Positions 34,380-42,431 of a stretch of 64,000 bases of DNA are shown piece after piece. The stretch is from Calditrichia bacterium (GTDB taxonomy: Bacteria > Calditrichota > Calditrichia > RBG-13-44-9 > J075), in assembly GCA_028284905.1 (NCBI GenBank), contig JANQQU010000068.1, forward strand, positions 1 to 64,000, written 5' to 3'. The notes under the pieces are model-generated. The model was not told where the DNA came from. It saw only the letters and a list, made by a program, of their open reading frames with translations, and ran no database searches. Each line of letters begins with the position of its first letter. Position 1 is the first letter of the stretch. Position numbers and translations under genes: made by a program.

Positions 34380-34949
34380 TTGTTTATCGTTGTAGGACTT
34401 GGAAACCCAGGAGAGCAGTATAATAAGACCCGTCATAATGTTGGATTTATGGCGGTTGATCGGGTAAACGAACGTGCCAACGGAGATTTTCGAAAAGGCC
34501 GGGGCGCCTATTTTCTTTCCAAGATTCAAATTCAATCATCTCCGGTTCTACTAGTCAAGCCGACCACATATATGAATTTAAGTGGCCGGGCAGTTCAGGA
34601 AGTTTTATCCTTTTATAAAATTGACGATCTGTCCGGTTTACTGGTTGTAGTCGACGACTTTAATATCCCTTTTGGAACCTTACGGATGCGCCCTTCCGGT
34701 AGTGCCGGAGGACAAAATGGCTTGGTTTCAATTATCGAAAGCCTGCAGACCAAAGATTTCTCACGCCTGCGCATCGGAATTGGCAATCAGTTCAAGGTTG
34801 CCAGATCATTCGTTTTATCCCCATTCAATAGAAGCGAACAAAAATATTTACCGGATGTCATAGATGGAGCCGCTGACGCTATTGAATCTTTTATTGTGAA
34901 TGGTATCACGAAGTCGATGAATATATATAATAAAAATCTCATAGATTAA
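34380..34949 (+). CDS. pth: Peptidyl-tRNA hydrolase
   Basis: 189 residues. It starts with TTG at 34380, as AGGA lies eight bases upstream and no in-frame ATG fits the conserved N-terminus F-I-V-V-G-L-G-N-P-G-E-Q-Y-N-K-T-R-H-N-V-G. The catalytic His is in TRHNVGF, and KPTTYMNLSG and DDFNIPFGTLRMRPSGSAGGQNG follow. The enzyme releases tRNA from stalled peptidyl-tRNA. It follows bL25 by 43 bases and precedes the pyrophosphatase gene by 30. Confidence 0.95.
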   Translation: MFIVVGLGNPGEQYNKTRHNVGFMAVDRVNERANGDFRKGRGAYFLSKIQIQSSPVLLVKPTTYMNLSGRAVQEVLSFYKIDDLSGLLVVVDDFNIPFGTLRMRPSGSAGGQNGLVSIIESLQTKDFSRLRIGIGNQFKVARSFVLSPFNRSEQKYLPDVIDGAADAIESFIVNGITKSMNIYNKNLID

Positions 34950-34979
34950 CCTTAACTAAAGATTGTCACAGGAGGTAAA

Positions 34980-37178
34980 ATGACAGCAGATACGATGATT
35001 TATCTGAGTTTAGGGGCTGGAGTGCTTGCGCTTCTCTATACCTTCTGGAAATCCGCATGGGTTGGAAAGCAGGAAATCGGAACAGAAAGAATGGACCGGA
35101 TTTCCAAACATATCGCTGAGGGTGCGATGGCTTTTCTGAAAGCGGAATACCGGATTCTTTCTATTTTTGTCGTGTGTGTCGCAGTTCTTTTATTCTTAGC
35201 CAATGAAGGCAGCGGCCGTTTTGTGGTAGTCGCCTTTGTTACCGGTGCTTTGTGTTCCGGACTGGCCGGATTTATTGGAATGAAGGTCGCTACAAAAGCA
35301 AATGTGCGCACAACTAACGCCGCTCGTAATGGGCTGGGTCAGGCACTGGAAATCGCCTTTGCCGGCGGGTCAGTGATGGGCCTTGGCGTTGTTGGACTGG
35401 GTGTATTAGGCCTGAGCTTACTATTTATGATTTTCAGTAATGTGGTTTCCGGCGTAACAGATGTTATTGAAATTATCACCGGATTCTCCTTCGGCGCTTC
35501 TTCAATTGCGCTGTTTGCCCGTGTTGGCGGTGGTATTTATACCAAGGCTGCTGATGTTGGTGCAGACCTCGTTGGGAAAGTCGAAGCCGGTATCCCGGAA
35601 GATCATCCGCTGAACCCCGCAACGATTGCTGATAACGTTGGTGATAACGTTGGTGATGTTGCCGGAATGGGCGCAGATCTTTTCGAATCCTATGTTGGAT
35701 CTATCATTGGAACCATGGTTCTTGGCGCTGCTTTTATGGGACTCGCCCCATTTCAGGGCGATGGCTTTGGTGGCTTAAGTGCAGTTCTTTTACCGCTCGC
35801 ATTGGCCAGTATGGGAATCGTAACTTCGATTCTCGGCACTTTCTTTGTGAAAGTTAAAGAAGGCGGCGATCCGCATAAAGCCCTGAATAAAGGTGAATTT
35901 GGTTCTGCCCTGGTATTGCTGGTGGCCACTTATTTTGCTGTTAAAGGCATGCTGCCGGAATCCTGGACAGTTGCTGGCGCTGAAAATGCTTATACTTCTA
36001 ATGGCGTTTTCATTTCTATCCTTATCGGCCTCGCTTCTGGTTTAGCGATTGGTAAAATTACCGAATATTACACCGGCACCGGCACTGGTCCGGTAACTTC
36101 AATCGTAAAGCAGTCGGTGACTGGTTCTGCGACAAATATTATTGCTGGCCTTGGTGTTGGGATGATTTCTACCGCTATCCCGATTGTCATTATCGCAGTA
36201 GCAATTCTTGCTGCTTTCAGCCTGGCAGGATTATATGGTGTCGCCATCGCCGCAGTTGGTATGCTCTCCAATACAGGTATTCAGCTGGCTGTTGATGCTT
36301 ACGGGCCGATCTCCGACAACGCCGGTGGTATTGCGGAAATGAGTGAGCTGCCTAAAGAGGTTCGTCAAAGAACAGACAAACTGGACGCAGTGGGTAACAC
36401 TACCGCAGCGATCGGAAAAGGTTTTGCAATCGGCTCCGCAGCTTTGACTGCATTGGCACTGTTTGCTGCTTTCCTGACTTCCTTTGAGGTTGCATTCAAG
36501 GAAAAATATGGCGCAGATGCCGTTGTCGATAACATTATCATTACTGATCCGAAGGTGATGGCTGCCCTGTTTATCGGCGGTATGTTACCTTTCCTCTTCT
36601 CGGCACTCTCCATGCAGGCCGTTGGCCGTGCGGCAATGGCGATGATCGAAGAAGTACGTCGTCAGTTCAAGTCCATCCCGGAGCTGAAAGCAGCCCTTGA
36701 TGTAATGAACAAGAATGAAGGCAAAGACTTCGAAAAATGGTCGAAAGCGGATCAGAAGACTTTCGAAGCTGCTGATGGAAAAGCTGAGTATGGCAAGTGT
36801 GTCGAAATCTCTACAACCTCATCCATTAAAGAAATGGTTGTTCCCGGCTTGATCGCCGTAACTGTTCCTGTCCTGATGGGCTTCCTCGGCGGCTACCAGA
36901 TGCTCGGTGGATTGCTGGCCGGCGTTACCGTTGCCGGGGTCTTGATGGCGCTCTTCCAGTCCAATGCCGGTGGCGCATGGGACAATGCCAAGAAAATGAT
37001 CGAAGAAGGTTTTGATGATGGTACTACGAAGCTGGTAAAAGGATCAGACGCGCATAAAGCTGCCGTTGTTGGCGATACCGTTGGCGATCCTTTTAAAGAT
37101 ACTTCCGGTCCGTCTCTGAACATCCTTATCAAGCTTATGAGTGTGGTCGCTTTGGTAATTGCACCGCTGTTGCCATAA
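34980..37178 (+). CDS. hppA: K+-dependent membrane-bound pyrophosphatase (ion pump)
   Basis: 732 residues, about 16 membrane helices. The pyrophosphate site is [20 protein letters not shown] with [19 protein letters not shown] and, near the end, [19 protein letters not shown]. The [10 protein letters not shown] motif has Ala where K+-independent enzymes have Lys, so K+ is required. Whether it pumps protons or Na+ cannot be decided from the text alone. It couples PPi hydrolysis to ion export and recycles PPi from biosynthesis. AGGAGG lies before the ATG. It is inserted between pth and rpsF, in a translation gene run. Confidence 0.95.
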   Translation: MTADTMIYLSLGAGVLALLYTFWKSAWVGKQEIGTERMDRISKHIAEGAMAFLKAEYRILSIFVVCVAVLLFLANEGSGRFVVVAFVTGALCSGLAGFIGMKVATKANVRTTNAARNGLGQALEIAFAGGSVMGLGVVGLGVLGLSLLFMIFSNVVSGVTDVIEIITGFSFGASSIALFARVGGGIYTKAADVGADLVGKVEAGIPEDHPLNPATIADNVGDNVGDVAGMGADLFESYVGSIIGTMVLGAAFMGLAPFQGDGFGGLSAVLLPLALASMGIVTSILGTFFVKVKEGGDPHKALNKGEFGSALVLLVATYFAVKGMLPESWTVAGAENAYTSNGVFISILIGLASGLAIGKITEYYTGTGTGPVTSIVKQSVTGSATNIIAGLGVGMISTAIPIVIIAVAILAAFSLAGLYGVAIAAVGMLSNTGIQLAVDAYGPISDNAGGIAEMSELPKEVRQRTDKLDAVGNTTAAIGKGFAIGSAALTALALFAAFLTSFEVAFKEKYGADAVVDNIIITDPKVMAALFIGGMLPFLFSALSMQAVGRAAMAMIEEVRRQFKSIPELKAALDVMNKNEGKDFEKWSKADQKTFEAADGKAEYGKCVEISTTSSIKEMVVPGLIAVTVPVLMGFLGGYQMLGGLLAGVTVAGVLMALFQSNAGGAWDNAKKMIEEGFDDGTTKLVKGSDAHKAAVVGDTVGDPFKDTSGPSLNILIKLMSVVALVIAPLLP

Positions 37179-37198
37179 GCAATAAAAAGATTTTCAAT

Positions 37199-37227
37199 TT
37201 GCACCAGGCGGCGAGTGATGTTATATT
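37199..37227 (+). promoter_or_regulatory. Promoter of the bS6-bS18-bL9 operon
   Basis: TTGCAC at 37199-37204 and TATATT at 37222-37227, spacing 17. Predicted start near 37234, giving a leader of about 65 bases before rpsF. Confidence 0.75.
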
Positions 37228-37235
37228 CTCGCCGC
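37208..37235. terminator. Inverted repeat enclosing the rpsF -10 box
   Basis: GCGGCGAG (37208-37215) pairs with CTCGCCGC (37228-37235), and the 12-base loop contains the -10 box TATATT. It starts 30 bases after the hppA stop, so it may end the hppA transcript while its DNA also serves as promoter. No T run follows. Confidence 0.5.
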
Positions 37236-37255
37236 TTGACTAAATAATTAATCCT

Positions 37256-37277
37256 GCTCCGTCATTGGCGACGGGGC
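37256..37277 (+). promoter_or_regulatory. Leader hairpin before rpsF (possible bS6:bS18 autoregulatory site)
   Basis: GCTCCGTC (37256-37263) pairs with GACGGGGC (37270-37277), one G-U pair, with loop ATTGGC. It lies in the untranslated leader about 21 bases before the start codon. Leaders of rpsF operons in many bacteria carry a hairpin bound by the bS6:bS18 complex. The match to that motif has not been verified. Confidence 0.4.
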
Positions 37278-37298
37278 CAACAGACCAAAGGAGAAATT

Positions 37299-37856
37299 AT
37301 GGAAAACTTATATTGTACGATTTATATCGTAGATGTTTCTCATAATCCTGAAGAAGTAGAAACGGTTAACAGCCGTATCAACCAGCTCATTGAAGATCAC
37401 GGCGGCGTGATCAAAAAACATAATCCCTGGGGTAAGCGTCGTTTAGCTTATCCGATCAATAAGAAGAACAGCGGATTTTATGTAGAGCTGGAATTTACCG
37501 CCCAAAGCCGCCTGAATATTCCCCAAATTATCGAAAAAGAATTCAGCCTGAACGACCGTGTATTGCGTCATCTGACCTACGTGGTTACCAAGGATGAGCT
37601 GAAGCAGCGCGAGCGTAATGCAAAAGTCGCTAATCGTGCAGTTGCCGCAGAAGCAACAAAGGCTTCCGAAGCTAAAAAGGACGATGCACCGGCGAAGCCA
37701 GCTGCCAAGGAAGCACCTGCTGAAGCAGCGGCACCGGCGAAAGATGCAGATACTGTAGAAAAGCCTGCAACTGAAGAAGCACCGGCTGAAAATGGCGCGG
37801 AAGAAACCGCTGATGCGGCAGAAACCGCTAAAGAAGAAACTGAAGAAACCAAATAG
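37299..37856 (+). CDS. rpsF: 30S ribosomal protein bS6 with long Ala/Glu-rich tail
   Basis: 185 residues. Residues 1-100 form the normal bS6 fold ([52 protein letters not shown]). The remaining 80 or so are low-complexity A, E, K, P and T text ([19 protein letters not shown] and similar), well beyond the usual length. The tail is probably disordered. bS6 binds 16S rRNA together with bS18. AAGGAG lies upstream. No ssb gene separates it from rpsR, unlike many bacteria. Confidence 0.95.
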   Translation: MENLYCTIYIVDVSHNPEEVETVNSRINQLIEDHGGVIKKHNPWGKRRLAYPINKKNSGFYVELEFTAQSRLNIPQIIEKEFSLNDRVLRHLTYVVTKDELKQRERNAKVANRAVAAEATKASEAKKDDAPAKPAAKEAPAEAAAPAKDADTVEKPATEEAPAENGAEETADAAETAKEETEETK

Positions 37857-37867
37857 GGGAAAACATC

Positions 37868-38134
37868 ATGCAAAATAGAGGCAGACGTGGTAAAGGCAGA
37901 AGACGCGGTACCAAGCAGCGTAAAAAACGCATCAGCCGTTTAAGTGAAAATGGGATTATGTTTATCGATTTCCGTGATACCAAATTGCTGGTAAGATATC
38001 TCACGGAGCAAGGTAAAATAGTTCCGCGCCGGACTTCCGGTAACACCGTTCAACAACAAAGTCAATTGGCTCAGGCAATCAAACGAGCTCGCCATCTGGC
38101 ACTGTTACCTTTCGTGTCGGACATTCAGCGTTAA
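37868..38134 (+). CDS. rpsR: 30S ribosomal protein bS18
   Basis: 88 residues. Basic N-terminus ([18 protein letters not shown]) followed by the bS18 core [28 protein letters not shown], then [20 protein letters not shown]. No zinc-binding Cys cluster, so the C-minus form. It starts 11 bases after rpsF and partners bS6 on the small subunit. Confidence 0.96.
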   Translation: MQNRGRRGKGRRRGTKQRKKRISRLSENGIMFIDFRDTKLLVRYLTEQGKIVPRRTSGNTVQQQSQLAQAIKRARHLALLPFVSDIQR

Positions 38135-38180
38135 TGTAAAAAGTTAGAAAATGATTTTTTAGCCATGAGGTATTAATAAA

Positions 38181-38624
38181 ATGAAAATTATCCTTCGTCA
38201 AGATTATGAAAACCTCGGTAACGCCGGCGATATCGTAAATGTTAAACCTGGTTACGCCAGAAATTTTCTGTTACCGAAAAAAATCGCTTATCCGGCAAAA
38301 CCGAATTATGTTCGGATGATCGAAGAAGAAAAACGTCAAAAAGAACAACGCGCCAGAAAAGAGAAGAAATTAGCGGAAGAATTAGCAACCAAGCTGAGCA
38401 GTGTTTCCGTTACAATTTCTGTCTCCGTTGGTGAAGAAGATAAGATGTTTGGTTCCGTTACCAGTCAGGACATTGCTGCCGAGCTGGAAAAGCAGGGACA
38501 CGAAGTCGATCGTCGTAAAATTGTTCTGGAAGAGCCGATCAAAGCATTGGGTATTTACTCTGTGCCGATCAAGCTATTTCCGGAAGTCGAAGCGAATATT
38601 AAAGTTTGGGTTGTTAAAGAGTAG
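38181..38624 (+). CDS. rplI: 50S ribosomal protein bL9
   Basis: 147 residues. N-terminal domain MKIILRQDYENLGNAGDIVNVKPGYARNFLLPKKIAYPA, a long connecting helix rich in K, R and E (about 45-75) and the C-terminal domain (FGSVTSQDIAAELEKQGHEVDRRKIVLEEPIKALG). It binds 23S rRNA and stretches between ribosomes. Last gene of the operon, followed by a strong terminator. Confidence 0.96.
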   Translation: MKIILRQDYENLGNAGDIVNVKPGYARNFLLPKKIAYPAKPNYVRMIEEEKRQKEQRARKEKKLAEELATKLSSVSVTISVSVGEEDKMFGSVTSQDIAAELEKQGHEVDRRKIVLEEPIKALGIYSVPIKLFPEVEANIKVWVVKE

Positions 38625-38667
38625 TCAATATCCGATAAAGAATATTCGATCGAAAAATTACTTTAAA

Positions 38668-38696
38668 AGCCTGTTCATTATGGACAGGCTTTTTTT
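38668..38696 (+). terminator. Rho-independent terminator of the bS6-bL9 operon
   Basis: AGCCTGTTC pairs with GGACAGGCT (9 bp, one G-U) around a 4-base loop, followed by seven T. It sits 44 bases after the rplI stop. Clear canonical terminator. Confidence 0.92.
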
Positions 38697-38741
38697 ATGC
38701 ATTTTTCTAAATTTAGGCTTCCCGGGACAATATAGAAATAG

Positions 38742-38776
38742 TAATGCCATTCGCTGAACCCAACGATGAATGGGCT
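38742..38776 (+). terminator. Second candidate terminator
   Basis: GCCATTC and GAATGGGC (one bulged G) can pair, with an alternative CCCA/TGGG stem inside, followed by eight T. It is about 75 bases past the first terminator with no gene between. Either a back-up terminator or the end of an unrecognised small RNA. The rest of 38625-38952 shows no gene. Confidence 0.55.
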
Positions 38777-38952
38777 TTTTTTTGCCCACTGTTCCGGGAA
38801 AAATTAATTGGAATTAGTAGTGAATGAGTGTATACTTGTTTTATTTGTTTAATATCGATGATTTTTCCAAGGGACTATTGATTCTCTAGTCCTGATTGAT
38901 TGCATGAATTTTCAGAATATCCTTGAAATGAACCCCTTTTGTTTAAGGTGAT

Positions 38953-41430
38953 ATGACCGACTTTACAGCGAAAAAAATAGCCCGGGTCATCGTCCCTATT
39001 CCGGTTGATGAGCCTTTTTCTTACCTGATTCCTGAAGAATTGGATGATTTGATTGTGCCGGGCGTTCAGGTGATTGTGCCATTTGGGGAGCGCTACAAAG
39101 GAGGAATTGTTACCGAACTGGGGATGCAGGAAGAAGCACCAACTTACGAGATCAAATATATTCATGATGTCGTTAATCCGCGGCGCTTTATTCAAAGTGA
39201 TTTACTGCAGCTGCTTCATTGGATCTCGGATTATTATGTCTGTAATTTGGGGGAAAGCTTTCGTCTGGTTAATCCGGAAGTGAATCTCAGTAAAGCCAAT
39301 TATGAAGTTCAAAAGCTGACTGATGGCACTAATGAAAAAGTAACGCCTGCATTAAATGAACTGCTGGATGCACTTCCTGGCGATGAGTGGACATCCCTGA
39401 AAAAGCTTGAGAAAAAACTTAATAAAAACAATCTCTTGTATCGCATCCAGCGATTGAAATCCCTCGATTTACTTAACACACGTTACGTCCCTCCCGGTGC
39501 CAAGAAAATCTACCAGATAAAAGAGTCCTTTCAATTACTTCCAAATGAGGGATGGCATGAGGATATTCGTAATAAATATCTGGTTCAGAAACATAAACGG
39601 CAGGAGAATGCCCGGGCGCTGATTACCTATCTGGAAAGCAATGGGTTAACGCCGAAAGAGACCTTGAAAGAAGCCGGATTTTCCACTGCGTTACTGCGGC
39701 GTTTGAAGGAAGAAGGGGTGATTGCCGTTGAGGAAACGAAGGCTTTCCGCAAGCAGGAAAGACGGTTTAAGGAGGGGCAGAAAAATATTACCCTCAACGA
39801 TTCACAAAATGAATTTATCTCCAAGGTGGAACCGTTTATCGATGCGGCGGATTACCGAACTTTTTTGTTACATGGCGTTACCGGTAGTGGAAAAACCCAA
39901 ATATATATTGAACTGATACGCAAAGTGTTAGCCCAGGGGAAACAGGCGATCGTGCTTATTCCGGAGATCGTTCTGACGCCGCAAACGATGGCCCGCTTTT
40001 ATAATTATTTTCAGGATGACGTTGCGGTTATCCATAGCCGGATTTCTCCCGGGGAAAAGCTGGAAGTGCTGGATAAAGTTCGTGACGGTAAATTCCGGAT
40101 CGTGATTGGCCCGCGCTCCGCGATTTTTGCCCCATTTGATAATCTTGGTCTGATCATCGTCGATGAAGAGCATGAGAGCAGCTATAAGCAATCGGATATG
40201 GTGCCGCGTTACCATGCCCGGGATGTCGCGCTTTATCGGGCCTATCTCAACAAAATTCCGGTCGTGCTTGGTTCTGCTACACCCGGCCTGGAAACGCTGC
40301 ATAATGCTAAGACTGGCAAATACGAGTATTATTATCTCGCAGAGCGTGCTACAGAACGAAAGATGCCCCGCATTCAATTAGTGAATTTTAAAGAGGAATG
40401 GCGGAAGTCCGGGGAATTTCAATTGTTCTCGGAAACGATGCTCCTGAAGCTGGAATCCCGCATTGTAACCAAAGAACAGGCAATGCTGCTGCAAAATCGA
40501 CGGGGCTTTTCCCCCTATATTCAATGCCATGAATGCGGCCATGTAGAGAGCTGCCCGAATTGTGATATCACCCTGACCTACCACTATGTCGGGAAAATAC
40601 TGCGCTGTCATTATTGCGGATATTCCCAATCCGCGCCGGATTTTTGCGTAAAATGCAAAGGGTTTGACATTCTATACAAGGGCGTTGGCACTCAAAAAAT
40701 AGAAGAGGATACCCGTCTGCATTTTCCCTATGCTCGGCTTTTGCGGATGGATCAAGATACCACTCGCCGCAAAGGGGAGCACAGTAACATTCTCGAGAAA
40801 TTTCGTAATTACGAAGCGGATTTCCTTATCGGCACAAAAATGATTGCGAAAGGTCTGGATTTTGAACGAGTCACTTTGGTCGCTGTTATGAATGCCGATC
40901 AGGGGCTGCAATTTCCGGATTTCCGTTCTTCTGAGAAGGTCTTCCAGCTATTGGTGCAGGCAGCTGGCCGCGCCGGTAGGGGAGATTACAGCGGTGAAGT
41001 AATAATTCAGACGTTTGATCCTGAACACTTTATTTTTAACTTCCTGATGTCGCACGATTACCTGGGATTTTATGAACGTGAAGTCGAAACCCGGAAGTCG
41101 TTGAATTATCCCCCCTTCTCCCGCTTATGCCTGATTCGAATTATCGGCGATGATGAAGAACGCGTCCATCATTATGGAAAGGAAATCGTTAAGTATCTCT
41201 GGAAAGGAAATAAGGAGAAAACATTCGGCGTACTGGGGCCGGCGCCGGCACCACTGGTGAAGATTAATAATCGCTATCGCTATCATATTTTGATAAAGCA
41301 GGGGAGAGATAAAGATCCTTCGATGAGCTACGTGCGGGGGTTGCTGCGGAAGGGACTGCTCCATAATAGCGAGATTAAAAAATGGCCGGTAGATGTTCAG
41401 ATTGATGTTGATCCGGTGGAGATATTGTAG
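38953..41430 (+). CDS. priA: Primosomal replication helicase PriA
   Basis: 825 residues. N-terminal 3'-DNA-end-binding region (PIPVDEPFSYLIPEEL, PGVQVIVPFGERYKGGIV), winged helix, then a DEAD-like helicase with Walker A LLHGVTGSGKTQIY (about 304-317), IIVDEEHESSYKQ, and the PriA zinc-binding region with paired CxxC clusters (CHECGHVESCPNCD, CHYCG, CVKCKG). Helicase motif V/VI text is GTKMIAKGLDFERV and QAAGRAGRG. It restarts collapsed replication forks. It is followed by fpg 82 bases on. Confidence 0.96.
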   Translation: MTDFTAKKIARVIVPIPVDEPFSYLIPEELDDLIVPGVQVIVPFGERYKGGIVTELGMQEEAPTYEIKYIHDVVNPRRFIQSDLLQLLHWISDYYVCNLGESFRLVNPEVNLSKANYEVQKLTDGTNEKVTPALNELLDALPGDEWTSLKKLEKKLNKNNLLYRIQRLKSLDLLNTRYVPPGAKKIYQIKESFQLLPNEGWHEDIRNKYLVQKHKRQENARALITYLESNGLTPKETLKEAGFSTALLRRLKEEGVIAVEETKAFRKQERRFKEGQKNITLNDSQNEFISKVEPFIDAADYRTFLLHGVTGSGKTQIYIELIRKVLAQGKQAIVLIPEIVLTPQTMARFYNYFQDDVAVIHSRISPGEKLEVLDKVRDGKFRIVIGPRSAIFAPFDNLGLIIVDEEHESSYKQSDMVPRYHARDVALYRAYLNKIPVVLGSATPGLETLHNAKTGKYEYYYLAERATERKMPRIQLVNFKEEWRKSGEFQLFSETMLLKLESRIVTKEQAMLLQNRRGFSPYIQCHECGHVESCPNCDITLTYHYVGKILRCHYCGYSQSAPDFCVKCKGFDILYKGVGTQKIEEDTRLHFPYARLLRMDQDTTRRKGEHSNILEKFRNYEADFLIGTKMIAKGLDFERVTLVAVMNADQGLQFPDFRSSEKVFQLLVQAAGRAGRGDYSGEVIIQTFDPEHFIFNFLMSHDYLGFYEREVETRKSLNYPPFSRLCLIRIIGDDEERVHHYGKEIVKYLWKGNKEKTFGVLGPAPAPLVKINNRYRYHILIKQGRDKDPSMSYVRGLLRKGLLHNSEIKKWPVDVQIDVDPVEIL

Positions 41431-41512
41431 TTTGGCGATTGTTCTTCGATTTTACATTATTTCGTGACTTTTCAGGTTGATTATCGGTCTTTAGATTAAA
41501 ACAGAGGAAGCA

Positions 41513-42319
41513 ATGCCAGAATTACCGGAAGTGGAAACGATTCGACGGCAACTTTTACCCTTGTATCGGGGGAAAGAGATTGCTGACGTCAGATTGAAAA
41601 CGCCTCAGCTACTTAAAAATTGTGAGCCGGCTTTTTTTGCTGATGCTTTGCGCGGTCAAACAATTGAAAATATGAGCAGAAAGGGGAAGTTCCTGATTGT
41701 TGAGTGTTCACATGCTTTTCCGGTATTTCACCTGGGGATGTCCGGCATCTTTTTGAAAGACCCTGCAGAATCCCGCTATCCGCAGCATATTCATCTGGAT
41801 ATCGATTTTACTGATGGCAGTGCGCTTTATTTCCAGGATATGCGGAAGTTCGGGAAGATCTGGTTGTATCAGGAATATCCGGATTTGCCAAACCTGGGAA
41901 TTGATCCGATTATCGGAGAGTTAAGTGAAGCGCAATTGAAAGAATTCTTGGGTAAACGCAGTATTGGTATGAAAAACTTCCTGATGAATCAAAAACCGAT
42001 TACCGGCATCGGGAATATTTACGCCAGCGAAATTCTCTTTCGCTCTGGAATATCGCCTTACCGGAGGACAGATGAAGTGAATGCTGGTGAAGTAAAAGCT
42101 TTGCATGAATCGATCCATACGATTCTTGAAGATGCCATTGAGCGTTTTGGCACAACCTACAGTGCATACCGAACCGTTGAAGGGGAAAGCGGTACTAATC
42201 AGGATTTTCTGAAGGTGTATCAACGGGAAGGGCTTCCCTGCACGAAATGTGGTAGCAGTATTCTAAAAAGTGTGATTGGCAGTCGTTCAACATTTTTTTG
42301 CGATAATTGTCAACAGTGA
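41513..42319 (+). CDS. fpg: Formamidopyrimidine-DNA glycosylase
   Basis: 268 residues. The mature N-terminal catalytic Pro-Glu is present (M-P-E-L-P-E-V-E-T), with Lys in SRKGKFLIVE and GNIYASEILFRSGISPYR as the helix-two-turn-helix. The C-terminal zinc finger has four Cys (CTKCGSSIL and FFCDNCQ). It removes oxidised purines such as 8-oxoguanine and cuts the strand. It follows priA on the same strand, so both genome-maintenance genes may be co-expressed. Confidence 0.95.
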   Translation: MPELPEVETIRRQLLPLYRGKEIADVRLKTPQLLKNCEPAFFADALRGQTIENMSRKGKFLIVECSHAFPVFHLGMSGIFLKDPAESRYPQHIHLDIDFTDGSALYFQDMRKFGKIWLYQEYPDLPNLGIDPIIGELSEAQLKEFLGKRSIGMKNFLMNQKPITGIGNIYASEILFRSGISPYRRTDEVNAGEVKALHESIHTILEDAIERFGTTYSAYRTVEGESGTNQDFLKVYQREGLPCTKCGSSILKSVIGSRSTFFCDNCQQ

Positions 42320-42431
42320 GTAAAATCAATGCAAAAAACTGTGTTATATTGTATTTAATAATGATATACTAAAGTCTATCCCGGATGGATAGCAGCGTTC
42401 TTTGTAACAGGGATCGATAGAGAGAGGGTAT

